Positions 9,670 through 18,558 of a stretch of 64,000 nucleotides of DNA are shown here, one piece after another. Below the pieces are notes generated by a model. The model had not been told where the DNA came from. It ran no database searches and saw only the letters and a program-made list of their open reading frames with translations. This DNA is from Polaromonas sp. YR568 (GTDB taxonomy: Bacteria; Pseudomonadota; Gammaproteobacteria; Burkholderiales; Burkholderiaceae_C): positions 1 to 64,000 of the forward strand of contig CAMCUN010000010.1 in NCBI GenBank assembly GCA_945878995.1, written 5' to 3'. Position 1 is the first letter of the stretch. The number at the start of each line of letters is the position of its first letter. The translations under genes were made by a program, and so were the position numbers.

Positions 9670-9917
9670 CAGCGCTGCCCGAAGTCGGCCAGGTGGGCGG
9701 GGTTGCTGGCCAGGTCTGCTGGCCCACCAGAGAAGCAACCCACGAGGTCGGACACCGCGTCCAGTGCAGTGCTGGCCGGAGCCAGGCTGTTGCGCTCGTT
9801 CACATAGGCTGACAAGGCCTGGCGCACCACCTCGGACTTGCTCAGGTGCTCGCGCTGGGCAAAGCGGGACAGCTCATCGTCCAGCGTGAAGGGCAGCTTG
9901 ATGGTCAGGGTGTTCAT
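9669..9917 (-). CDS. Ribbon-helix-helix antitoxin of the PIN pair
   Basis: 82 residues. The N-terminal TIKLPFTLDDELSRFA strand-helix and EHLSKSEVVRQALSAYV second helix form a CopG/Arc-type DNA-binding domain. The Gly/Pro/Ala-rich C-terminal tail would wrap the toxin. It is the first gene of the two-gene operon. An inverted repeat just upstream is a candidate autoregulation site. The exact family is not assigned. Confidence 0.82.
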   Translation of the reverse strand: MNTLTIKLPFTLDDELSRFAQREHLSKSEVVRQALSAYVNERNSLAPASTALDAVSDLVGCFSGGPADLASNPAHLADFGQR

Positions 9918-9925
9918 GGTGCATG

Positions 9926-9954
9926 GGTAATACAGTCTGGCATTCGATATTACC
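9926..9954. promoter_or_regulatory. Inverted repeat upstream of the RHH/PIN operon
   Basis: Perfect 7-bp arms GGTAATA (9926-9932) and TATTACC (9948-9954) with a 15-bp spacer, starting 9 bp before the antitoxin start codon in an AT-rich stretch. The placement fits an operator bound by the ribbon-helix-helix antitoxin. Inferred only from position and symmetry. Confidence 0.4.
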
Positions 9955-10042
9955 AGCAGATTAATTTATCCCTTGGGCAGGGATCAGACCTTTTTGTCTT
10001 GGAGGCTGCGTGCGTGCGTGCGAGCGTGTTCGCCGCTTTGGC

Positions 10043-11203
10043 TCAGCGGGAGCCGGGGTAAGTCCCCGGCAGCAGAATCTCGCGCCCGACTTTGCGAATG
10101 TCGGTGTGGCCACAAAAGGCCATGGTGATGTCCAGCTCTTTGTGGATGAGCTCCAAGGCTTTGCTCACGCCCGCCTCGCCCATGGCGCCCAAGCCGTAGA
10201 GCATGGCGCGGCCAATGTAAGTGCCTTTGGCGCCCAGGGCCATGGCCTTGAGCACGTCTTGGCCCGAGCGGATGCCGCCGTCCATGTGCACCTCAATCCT
10301 CGAGCCCACCGCGTCGACGATGGCGGGCAGCGCCTCTATGCTGCTTTGCGCGCCGTCCAATTGTCGGCCGCCATGGTTGCTCACGATCAATGCGTCGGCG
10401 CCCGAGTCGGCCGCAAGCTTAGCGTCTTCTGGGTCCATGATGCCTTTGAGAATCAGTTTGCCGCCCCAGCGCTTTTTGATCCATTCCACATCACCCCAAT
10501 TGAGGCCTGGGTCGAACTGCTTGGCCGTCCATTCAGACAAGCTGCCCATGTCGCCCACGCCTTTGACGTGGCCCACGATGTTGCCGAACTGCCGCCTGGG
10601 CGTGCCCAGCATGCCCAGCGCCCAGCGCGGCTTGCTGGCGATGTTGATCAAGTTGGGCAGCGTGAGTTTGGGCGGGGCAGACAGGCCGTTGCGAATGTCC
10701 TTGTGGCGCTGGCCCAAAATCTGTAAATCCAGCGTCAGCACCAGGGCCGAGCAGCGGGCGGCTTTGGCGCGGTCTATCAGGTTTTCAATGAAGACGCGGT
10801 CCTTCATCACGTAGAGCTGAAACCAAAACGGGTGGCCGTCCGTGGCTTGGGCGACGTCTTCGATGGAACAAATGCTCATGGTCGAGAGCGTGAAGGGGAT
10901 CCCGAACTTTTTGGCGGCGCGGGCGGCCAGCATCTCCCCGTCGGCGTGCTGCATGCCCGTCAGGCCCGTGGGCGCAATGGCCACCGGCATGTGCGTGGGC
11001 TGGCCGGCCATCACCGTGGCGGTGCTGCGGTTTTCCATGTTCACGGCCACGCGCTGGCGCAGCTTGATTTTTTGAAAATCGCTCTCATTGGCGCGGTAGG
11101 TGCTCTCGGTCCAAGAGCCGCTGTCGGCGTAGTCGTAAAACATGCGCGGCACGCGCTTTTGGGCGAGGACGCGGAGCTCTTCAATGTGGGTGATCACGGC
11201 CAT
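10043..11203 (-). CDS. FMN-dependent alpha-hydroxy-acid (L-lactate-type) dehydrogenase
   Basis: 386-residue member of the glycolate oxidase / L-lactate dehydrogenase (LldD) family, which oxidises 2-hydroxy acids to 2-oxo acids and passes electrons to quinone or O2. VPRMFYDYADSGSWTE is the family N-terminus. APTGLTGMQHADGE, the FQLYVMKDR segment, the KGIMDPEDA strand and ALIVSNHGGRQLDG (active-site His and Arg) are intact, and IEVHMDGGIRSGQDVLKA binds the FMN phosphate. ATG 11203 is chosen because the family starts there. The frame is open to 11257. The precise substrate is not decided by sequence. Confidence 0.9.
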   Translation of the reverse strand: MAVITHIEELRVLAQKRVPRMFYDYADSGSWTESTYRANESDFQKIKLRQRVAVNMENRSTATVMAGQPTHMPVAIAPTGLTGMQHADGEMLAARAAKKFGIPFTLSTMSICSIEDVAQATDGHPFWFQLYVMKDRVFIENLIDRAKAARCSALVLTLDLQILGQRHKDIRNGLSAPPKLTLPNLINIASKPRWALGMLGTPRRQFGNIVGHVKGVGDMGSLSEWTAKQFDPGLNWGDVEWIKKRWGGKLILKGIMDPEDAKLAADSGADALIVSNHGGRQLDGAQSSIEALPAIVDAVGSRIEVHMDGGIRSGQDVLKAMALGAKGTYIGRAMLYGLGAMGEAGVSKALELIHKELDITMAFCGHTDIRKVGREILLPGTYPGSR

Positions 11204-11405
11204 GGAGGTGTCTCTTGTGCTAACTTGATTGGGATCATGGTAGCGCTTGCACGGCATGGCCTGCTTGAAAGACGGGCCTTGGCGATTGAAATTTTTGATG
11301 GGTACAGGTTGTGCGCTGAGGGCAAGGCTCGCGCCCGAATCGGGGCTTGCGACTGGCTTTAAGCTCGCCCTGCGGCTTCACCCCCCCGGCTCTGGAAGTT
11401 TTTAA

Positions 11406-12422
11406 ATGGATTCACTGACTCAAATCGCTTTAGGCGCCTCGCTCAGCGTGGCCGTCATGGGCAGGCGCACGGCCGTCTGGAAAGCCGCCCTGTGGGGCGG
11501 GGTGGCCGGCTTGCTGCCGGACCTGGACGTGTTCATTGACCACGGCGATGCGGTGCTCAACATGGTGCGCCACCGGGCCGAAAGCCATTCGCTGTTCTAC
11601 CTCAGCTTGCTCTCGCCCCTGATGGCCTGGGCCGTGGCGTGGTGGATGGCAGGGCGGCGCCAGCCAGAACACCTGGGGCGCTGGTGCCTGGCCCTGTGGC
11701 TGGCTTTGTTCACCCACCCGCTGCTCGATTTGATGACCGTGTACGGCACCCAGGTGTTTCAGCCCTTCACCGACGAGGCTTATGGCCTGGGCAGCATCTT
11801 CATCATTGACCCGCTCTACACCCTGCCGCTGCTGCTGGGCCTGGCCATGGCCCTGCGCTGGCCAAGCCGCGCCCTTGGCTTGGCGGGCAACCGCTGGGCG
11901 CTGGCTTGGAGCACGGCCTACTTGGTCTGGAGTGCCTTGGCCCAGGCCTGGGTGCTGCAGCATGCGCGCGTGTCGCTGGCTGCCCAGGGCCTGCCCGCGG
12001 CCCAGGTGATGGTCACGCCCGCCCCTTTTCAAACCGTGCTGTGGCGCGTGGTGGTGGTGGATGGCGTGCGCTTTCACGAGGGCTATTACTCCTTCTTCGA
12101 CGGCGGCCGTGCCTTGCGTTTGACCCCTTACGACCGAGGCGGCGACTTGCTGGCCCGCCATGCCGACCACCCGCAGGTGCAGCGCATGGCGCGGTTTTCA
12201 GACGGGTTTTTCAAGCTGCACGAGCAAGCCGGTGACTTGTTCTTGAGCGATTTGCGCATGGGCCAGCAGCCCTACTATGTGTTCACTTTCAACCTGGGCG
12301 CACCCAGCGCACAGCCCCTGCCTGCGGCCCGCAACCAAGGTGTGCGCGGCGATGTGGGCGAAGGCCTGCGTTGGTTGGGCAGGCGCATTCGGGGCGAGGA
12401 CCTGCAGGCGCCGGGGGCCTGA
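11406..12422 (+). CDS. Metal-dependent hydrolase-like inner-membrane protein (YdjM/DUF457 family)
   Basis: 338 residues. The family is named for similarity to metal-dependent hydrolases, but no reaction is firmly known. MDSLTQIALGAS is the standard opening. Conserved acidic and His clusters are LLPDLDVFIDHGD (about residue 37), VRHRAESHSLFY and FTHPLLDLMTVYGTQ. About five hydrophobic segments occupy residues 60-190, followed by a soluble C-terminal part with FNLGAPSAQPLP. It is convergent with the hemerythrin gene, with 5 bp between the stops. Confidence 0.85.
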   Translation: MDSLTQIALGASLSVAVMGRRTAVWKAALWGGVAGLLPDLDVFIDHGDAVLNMVRHRAESHSLFYLSLLSPLMAWAVAWWMAGRRQPEHLGRWCLALWLALFTHPLLDLMTVYGTQVFQPFTDEAYGLGSIFIIDPLYTLPLLLGLAMALRWPSRALGLAGNRWALAWSTAYLVWSALAQAWVLQHARVSLAAQGLPAAQVMVTPAPFQTVLWRVVVVDGVRFHEGYYSFFDGGRALRLTPYDRGGDLLARHADHPQVQRMARFSDGFFKLHEQAGDLFLSDLRMGQQPYYVFTFNLGAPSAQPLPAARNQGVRGDVGEGLRWLGRRIRGEDLQAPGA

Positions 12423-12427
12423 AGTGT

Positions 12428-12925
12428 TCAGCTGACGCTGCCGCAGCCACTGAGGGTGGCCATCTGCAGCTTGGAGGGGTCGGCCAGGGTCTCTGTGCGG
12501 GTGTCAAAGCCGACCTCTTTGAGGAACTGGGCCAGGCCCGCGTCCATGCTGCCAGTGTGCTGCGGGAACCACTCGGTCAGGGCTTCGGCCATGCGGGTGA
12601 TGATGTCTTTGTCGTCGCCCTCAAAGCGCACCGCCACCGCGTTCATGGTCTCCAAGATGGTGGCGTGCTGGCCAGCGTGGCAGTGGTCACCCGGAAAGCC
12701 AGTGGCCTGCATCCAGCGCTCTTCTTGCGCAAAGTGCGCCTCGGTGTGGGCGATGAATTGGCGGTACAGCAGCAGCTGCTGGTCCACCGGCGTGGCCAAA
12801 ATTTGATTGAGCAGTTCGGTGAACTCTTGGTGCGTCTCGTCCATGCGCGCATTGCCCACGGACAGGGCAGGCGACCAGTCCAGGCTGAAGTCTGACAGGG
12901 TTTGCGGGGCGGCGGTGGTGGTCAT
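12428..12925 (-). CDS. Bacteriohemerythrin-like protein
   Basis: 165-residue hemerythrin-domain protein that would bind O2 at a non-heme di-iron site. Ligand-type residues are seen in MDETHQEF (H32), HTEAHFAQEERWM (H60, H64, E68) and the DHCHAGQH segment (H81, H83, H87), with a D/E-rich helix after. The C-terminal tail ends in GCGSVS. It could supply O2 to oxygenases or sense O2, but no signalling domain is attached. Confidence 0.88.
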   Translation of the reverse strand: MTTTAAPQTLSDFSLDWSPALSVGNARMDETHQEFTELLNQILATPVDQQLLLYRQFIAHTEAHFAQEERWMQATGFPGDHCHAGQHATILETMNAVAVRFEGDDKDIITRMAEALTEWFPQHTGSMDAGLAQFLKEVGFDTRTETLADPSKLQMATLSGCGSVS

Positions 12926-12957
12926 GAGGGGGCTCTTTGAAAGGGGTGTCTCTCGCC

Positions 12958-14412
<1,455 letters not shown>

Positions 14413-14524
14413 TGCTCACTAATTTTAGGGGGCCATCAAGGCGGGGCTTTGGAGCTCGGCCCGCGCCTGGGCGGGTATGAGGATGGGCGGCCTCGTTTTT
14501 GCACAACTGAGATGCAATCGCGTG

Positions 14525-14577
14525 TTGACATCCGCTACACACTCACTTAGTATTTGTATATTCAATGACTATACAAA
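14525..14577 (+). promoter_or_regulatory. Promoter and palindromic operator of the DUF1778/GNAT operon
   Basis: A perfect -35 TTGACA lies at 14525-14530, followed after 17 bp by TAGTAT at 14548-14553. Overlapping and downstream is a perfect inverted repeat, TTTGTATA (14553-14560) and TATACAAA (14570-14577). It sits at the expected transcription start and just before the antitoxin ATG at 14584. This is the classic arrangement for an autorepressed toxin-antitoxin operon. There is no obvious Shine-Dalgarno sequence. Confidence 0.65.
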
Positions 14578-14583
14578 TTTTCT

Positions 14584-14853
14584 ATGCGTGACGCTGCCAT
14601 CAACTTGCGAGCCCTGCCTGAGCAACGTGCCTTGATTGACCAGGCGGCGCAGCTTTTGGGCAAGAACCGCTCTGACTTTATGCTCGAAGCGGCCTGCGAC
14701 AAAGCGCAGTCTGTCTTGCTCGATCAAGTGTTTTTCACGCTGGATGCCAGCAAATTTCAGACTTTCATGGACCTGCTGGATGCGCCCCCTTCGCCCAACC
14801 CCGGGCTGGAGCGGCTGTGGAGCGTTAACGCACCTTGGGCACCTCAGGCATGA
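14584..14853 (+). CDS. DUF1778 antitoxin (TacA-like)
   Basis: 89 residues. The N-terminal DAAINLRALPEQRALIDQAA and KNRSDFMLEAACDKAQ form the DUF1778 ribbon-helix-helix DNA-binding domain. The C-terminal FFTLDASKFQTFMDLLDAP segment is the part that neutralises GNAT toxins in TacA homologues. The stop overlaps the toxin start (ATGA). Confidence 0.9.
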   Translation: MRDAAINLRALPEQRALIDQAAQLLGKNRSDFMLEAACDKAQSVLLDQVFFTLDASKFQTFMDLLDAPPSPNPGLERLWSVNAPWAPQA

Positions 14854-15323
14854 CGCTGCGGCCTCCTGCCCCTTTGGAGGCCACGCACCAAGTGAGCAGT
14901 TTTGCCTGCGGTGAGCCCGTGCTGGATGAGTGGCTCAAACGCCGGGCCTTGGCCAACCAGTCCAGCGGTGCCAGCCGCACCTTTGTGGTCACTGGTGAAG
15001 CACAGTACGTCATGGCCTGCTACGCCCTGGCCGCAGGCGCTGTGGCGCACCAAACTGCCACGCGCACGGTGCGCCAGAACATGCCTGACCCGGTTCCTGT
15101 GATGGTCTTGGCTCGTTTGGCGGTTGACGTGCGCTGCCATGGCATGAAGCTGGGCGCGGCTTTGCTCAAAGACGCCCTGCAGCGCTGCATCTTGGTGTCG
15201 CAGCACACAGGCGTGCGAGCCATGCTGGTCCATGCGCTCAATGAGCCGGCCAAGCAGTTTTATGAGCACTATGGATTCAGGCCATCGCCTGCCCATGCAA
15301 TGACCTTGATGCTCAAGCTCTGA
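14850..15323 (+). CDS. GNAT-family acetyltransferase toxin (TacT/AtaT-like)
   Basis: 157-residue GNAT protein. Known toxins of this family acetylate the amino group of charged tRNAs and stop translation. FACGEPVLDEWLKRRAL (residues 18-34) is the typical toxin N-terminus. VMVLARLAVDVRCHGMKLGAALLKDAL holds the acetyl-CoA loop; its RCHGMKLG is a weaker version of the usual R/Q-x-x-G-x-G/A. FYEHYGF carries the family Tyr. Start ATG 14850 forms ATGA with the antitoxin stop. The frame is open to TTG 14835. Confidence 0.88.
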   Translation: MTLRPPAPLEATHQVSSFACGEPVLDEWLKRRALANQSSGASRTFVVTGEAQYVMACYALAAGAVAHQTATRTVRQNMPDPVPVMVLARLAVDVRCHGMKLGAALLKDALQRCILVSQHTGVRAMLVHALNEPAKQFYEHYGFRPSPAHAMTLMLKL

Positions 15324-15332
15324 GCTTGCCAC

Positions 15333-16259
15333 TCACACCCCAAACCGCCCCGTCCACTTGCGCTCATAGCCCATCTTGTCAAAGTGCTCGACCATGAAGT
15401 CTATGAAGGTGCGGACCTTGGCCGACAGGTGTTTGCGGCTGGGGTAGGCCAGGTTGATGTTCAGGCGCGGCAGGTCCCAGTCGTCGAGCACGGGCACCAG
15501 GCGGCCGGCGACGATGTCGTCGAACAAGATGTAAGTGGGTTGCACCAAGATGCCCAGGCCGTCCAGGGCGGCAGCGCGCAGAATTTGCCCGTCGTTCGAT
15601 TCCAGCAGGCCGCGCACGGTCACCACGCTTTGAACGCCGCCCTTGGCAAAGCGCAACTCGTTGGGGTTGTTGGCATAGGTGTACAGCAGCAGTTTGTGGC
15701 GCTGCAGGTCTTCCAGGGTTTTGGGCGTGCCGTGGCGGGCCAGGTAGCCGGGGGAGGCGGCCATCAGGCGCCGGGTTTCGGCCACGCGGCGTATGGTGAT
15801 GTTGGAGTCGGGCTCAGACTCGCGGGTGCGTATGGCCACGTCGATGTTGTTGTCGATGATGTCCATGTAGCGGTTGGCCGCCTCCAGGTGCACCTGCACG
15901 TTAGGGTAGCGATTAGTGTATTCCCTGAGCAGCGGTGCCACATGGTGCATGGAAAACGACAGCGAAGCGGTGATGCGCAGCGTGCCCGTGGGGTTGAGCG
16001 CGGTAGCGTTGACCGCAGATTCTGCGTCACGCAGGTCGGCCACGATGGTGCGGGCACGGCTGAAAAACTCGCGGCCAGTGTCAGTCAGGTACAGCCTGCG
16101 CGTGTTGCGCTCGACCAGCCTGGCGCCCAGTCGCCCTTCCAGGGCGGCCAGGTGGCGGCTGGCGGCGGCGTTCGAGAGGTCCAGCGCTTCGGCTGCACGG
16201 CTCAAACTGCCGGTTTCAGCCACCTTTACAAAGAGCTCGATTTCTGTCCAGCGGTCCAT
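15333..16259 (-). CDS. LysR-family transcriptional regulator
   Basis: 308-residue regulator with an N-terminal winged helix-turn-helix (ELFVKVAETGSLSRAAEALDLSNAAASRHLAALE, residues about 7-40) and a C-terminal effector domain (GTLRITASLSF onward). ATG 16259 gives the normal family N-terminus; the frame continues open to 16358. It is transcribed divergently from the intradiol-dioxygenase cluster starting at 16438, so it is the likely regulator of that cluster, with an aromatic substrate or pathway intermediate as effector. Confidence 0.9.
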   Translation of the reverse strand: MDRWTEIELFVKVAETGSLSRAAEALDLSNAAASRHLAALEGRLGARLVERNTRRLYLTDTGREFFSRARTIVADLRDAESAVNATALNPTGTLRITASLSFSMHHVAPLLREYTNRYPNVQVHLEAANRYMDIIDNNIDVAIRTRESEPDSNITIRRVAETRRLMAASPGYLARHGTPKTLEDLQRHKLLLYTYANNPNELRFAKGGVQSVVTVRGLLESNDGQILRAAALDGLGILVQPTYILFDDIVAGRLVPVLDDWDLPRLNINLAYPSRKHLSAKVRTFIDFMVEHFDKMGYERKWTGRFGV

Positions 16260-16336
16260 AAAAGAAGTTTTTAAGGGGTTGTGCTCTGCTTTAGTTTCCC
16301 AATCGTAGCGCTTGAGGGGCTTTATCAGTGGCTTTC

Positions 16337-16425
16337 TTCCGCGCAGCGGAAAAGTCATTTGCGCCCACCGCCTTTTTATTCCACTTGGCCCTGCCTACCA
16401 TCTGGCCCACAACAACTCATTGTGG
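16337..16425. promoter_or_regulatory. Intergenic control region between the LysR gene and the dioxygenase cluster
   Basis: Two short perfect dyads lie in this 178-bp divergent gap: TTCCGC/GCGGAA (16337-16342 and 16346-16351, 3-bp spacer) and CCACAA/TTGTGG (16407-16412 and 16420-16425, 7-bp spacer). The second sits directly before the GGAG ribosome-binding site of the first dioxygenase. Either could be a regulator site or an mRNA hairpin. No convincing -10/-35 pair was fixed. Confidence 0.3.
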
Positions 16426-16437
16426 TGGAGACTCGCC

Positions 16438-17271
16438 TTGCGCAACCTGAACCAGGACACCATCACCCAGGCCGTGATTGCCGGCCTGGTTGACACGCCT
16501 GATGCCCGGCTGAAGGAGCTGATGACCAGCCTGGTCCAGCACCTGCACGCCTTTGCGCGCGACACCCGTTTGACTGAGGCAGAGTGGGCTTTGGGCATTG
16601 ATTTTCTGACGGCCGTGGGCCATCAATGCAGCCCCACGCGGCAAGAGTTTATTTTGTTGTCAGATGTGTTGGGCCTGTCCATGCTGACGGTGGCCATGAA
16701 CAACGACAAACCCCAAGGGTGCACCGAGTCCACCGTGTTTGGCCCCTTTCATGTCCCAAATGCCCCGCGGGTGCCCAATGGCGGCGATGTGGCCCAGGGC
16801 GCGGCCGGCCAGCCTTGCCTGGTGCGTGGCCGCGTGCTGTCCCGCGACCACACGCCCTTGGCCGGGGCGTGTGTGGAGGTGTGGCAGGCCGATGCCCAGG
16901 GCAAGTACGACGTGCAGTACGAGGACCTGGCACAGCCGCGCGCACGCGGCGTGCTGCAAGCCGATGTGCAAGGTCGTTTTGAGTTCCACACCATCGTGGC
17001 CGAGCCCTATCCCATTCCTACCGACGGGCCTGTGGGCGATTTGCTGCGCGCCACGCAGCGCCACCCTTGGCGGCCAGCGCACCTGCACTTCATGGTGACG
17101 GCGCCTGGTCACCAAAACCTGATCACGCATGTGTTCCGCGATGGCGACCCCTACTTGGACAGCGACGCGGTTTACGGCGTGCGCCAGTCGCTGGTGGCGC
17201 CTTGGGTGCAGCAGGCCGATGGCCTCTGCACCATGGACTTTGACTTTGTCTTGAATGCGAATCCCTCATGA
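16438..17271 (+). CDS. Intradiol ring-cleavage dioxygenase (hydroxyquinol 1,2-dioxygenase-like), copy 1
   Basis: 277-residue Fe(III) dioxygenase that would cleave a catechol or hydroxyquinol between its two hydroxyls. The four iron ligands are present: Y157 (GKYDVQ), Y191 (EPYPIPTDGP), H215 and H217 (RPAHLHFMV). The N-terminal RNLNQDTITQAV and PDARLKELMTSLVQHLH form the helical dimer domain seen in hydroxyquinol dioxygenases. No ATG fits: the family N-terminus begins at TTG 16438, preceded by GGAGAC at 8 bp. The frame is open to 16312. It is first in a cluster and overlaps the next gene by 4 bp. Confidence 0.9.
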   Translation: MRNLNQDTITQAVIAGLVDTPDARLKELMTSLVQHLHAFARDTRLTEAEWALGIDFLTAVGHQCSPTRQEFILLSDVLGLSMLTVAMNNDKPQGCTESTVFGPFHVPNAPRVPNGGDVAQGAAGQPCLVRGRVLSRDHTPLAGACVEVWQADAQGKYDVQYEDLAQPRARGVLQADVQGRFEFHTIVAEPYPIPTDGPVGDLLRATQRHPWRPAHLHFMVTAPGHQNLITHVFRDGDPYLDSDAVYGVRQSLVAPWVQQADGLCTMDFDFVLNANPS

Positions 17272-17573
17272 TTTTCAGCTTCATCCTGATTGACAAACCA
17301 GACGCGGGCGATCTTCGCCAACGCATTCGCCCCGAGCACAAGGCCTACTTGGCCGGCGTGGCCGAGCGCATAGCGTTTGCGGGTCCTTTGGTGGCCGACG
17401 ACGGCCAGACCATGCTGGGCAGCTTGCTGGCCATTGATTTCCCCAGTCGCGATGCCGCCCATGCCTGGTTGGCCGACGAGCCCTTCACCCGTGCAGGCTT
17501 GTATGCCAGCGTGACCATCCATGCTTTTGTGAACCTGTGGCCGCAGCGCGCCGGGTTTGCGCCTGCCGCTTGA
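17268..17573 (+). CDS. YciI-family protein
   Basis: 101-residue dimeric alpha/beta-barrel protein of the YciI type, related to muconolactone isomerase and Dabb folds. FSFILIDKPDAGDLRQRIRPEHKAYL and AGPLVADDGQTMLGSLLAIDF are typical. Its ATG overlaps the dioxygenase stop (ATGA), which suggests tight coupling and perhaps a role in isomerising or hydrolysing the ring-cleavage product. The reaction is not established. Confidence 0.85.
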   Translation: MIFSFILIDKPDAGDLRQRIRPEHKAYLAGVAERIAFAGPLVADDGQTMLGSLLAIDFPSRDAAHAWLADEPFTRAGLYASVTIHAFVNLWPQRAGFAPAA

Positions 17574-17885
17574 ATGACCTTGCGCATGATCAAGCACATC
17601 GTCATGTGGAATCTGCTGGGCGACAGCCCTGAAGCCAAGGTACAAGCCATTGCCCAACTCAAGCACAGCTTTGAGTCGCTGCGCGGGCTGGTGCCTGGCT
17701 TGCTGCGATTGGAAATTGGCGTGGACAGCAGCGGCGTGGACTATGCCTGCGACGTGGTGCTGTACTCCGAATTCGAGTCGCAAGCGGCACTCAACGCCTA
17801 CGCCGTGCACCCTGAACACCTGCGCGTGAAAAACGAACTCGAAGGCCTGCGAATTGCCCGCCATCAGGTGGACTACAGTGCCTGA
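17574..17885 (+). CDS. Dabb (stress-responsive A/B barrel) domain protein
   Basis: 103 residues. MIKHIVMWNLLG, the VPGLLRLEIGVD strand and VHPEHLRVKNELEGL are the Dabb signatures. It starts on the base after the stop of the YciI gene, so it belongs to the same transcript. Dabb proteins are small dimeric barrels; some act on polyketide or aromatic intermediates. An alternative ATG lies four codons in. Confidence 0.85.
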   Translation: MTLRMIKHIVMWNLLGDSPEAKVQAIAQLKHSFESLRGLVPGLLRLEIGVDSSGVDYACDVVLYSEFESQAALNAYAVHPEHLRVKNELEGLRIARHQVDYSA

Positions 17886-17908
17886 ATGTCTTTATCAAAC
17901 GGAAAAAA

Positions 17909-18526
17909 ATGAACCAAACCATGCACGATGAACTTGAAATCAGGCAAATGGTGGAGCGCTGGGCGCTGTGGCGCGACGCGGGCGACTGGGAGCGCTTTGT
18001 CACGGTGTGGCACCCCGATGGCGTGATGATGGCCACCTGGTTCCAGGGGCCGGCCAAAGACTTTATTCGCGTCACGCAAGAAGGCTGGGCCAAGGGCGTG
18101 AGCATCCTCCATTTTCTGGGCGGCAGCGCCGTGGAGGTGGCCGGTGACCGCGCTATTTCCCAAACCAAAATGACCATTTCCCAGCGCGGCATGGTCGAGG
18201 GCGAGAACGGCCCGGTGCTGTGCGACGTGGTCTGCACAGGCCGCTTTTACGACTTTGTGGCCCGCCATGAAGGCCAGTGGAAGATGCTGCACCGCCAGCC
18301 TATTTATGAAAAAGACCGCATAGACCCGGTGGACTCGACCGCCGTGCTCAAGCTCGATCAGCAGGCCCTGGCCGGGTTTCCTGAGGGTTATCGCCACCTG
18401 GCCTACATTCAGACCCGCATCGGTTACACCGTGAAGATGGACATGCCCATGCTCAAGGGCGAGGTGGTGCAGGAGCTCTACCAGCGCGGCGCGCGCTGGC
18501 TGGCCGGCGGGCCGCTGGAGCGCTGA
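17909..18526 (+). CDS. SnoaL-like / NTF2-fold protein
   Basis: 205 residues with an N-terminal SnoaL-like cone (HDELEIRQMVERWALWRDAGDWERF, VWHPDGVMMATWFQG). This fold hosts dehydratases, isomerases and ring-hydroxylase small subunits. The C-terminal 60 residues (GYRHLAYIQTRIGYTV) extend beyond the usual domain of about 130 residues. It lies 23 bp after the Dabb gene. It probably handles a pathway intermediate, but no catalytic residues can be assigned from sequence alone. Confidence 0.8.
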   Translation: MNQTMHDELEIRQMVERWALWRDAGDWERFVTVWHPDGVMMATWFQGPAKDFIRVTQEGWAKGVSILHFLGGSAVEVAGDRAISQTKMTISQRGMVEGENGPVLCDVVCTGRFYDFVARHEGQWKMLHRQPIYEKDRIDPVDSTAVLKLDQQALAGFPEGYRHLAYIQTRIGYTVKMDMPMLKGEVVQELYQRGARWLAGGPLER

Positions 18527-18558
18527 GCTTTTTTTAAAAAACACAACGGAGACAGACC

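Noticed and set aside
10007-10022. Four copies of TGCG as a phase-variation tract
   Set aside because: It lies downstream of the alpha-hydroxy-acid dehydrogenase stop (20 bp beyond it), outside any coding or promoter region, and is too short to suggest switching.
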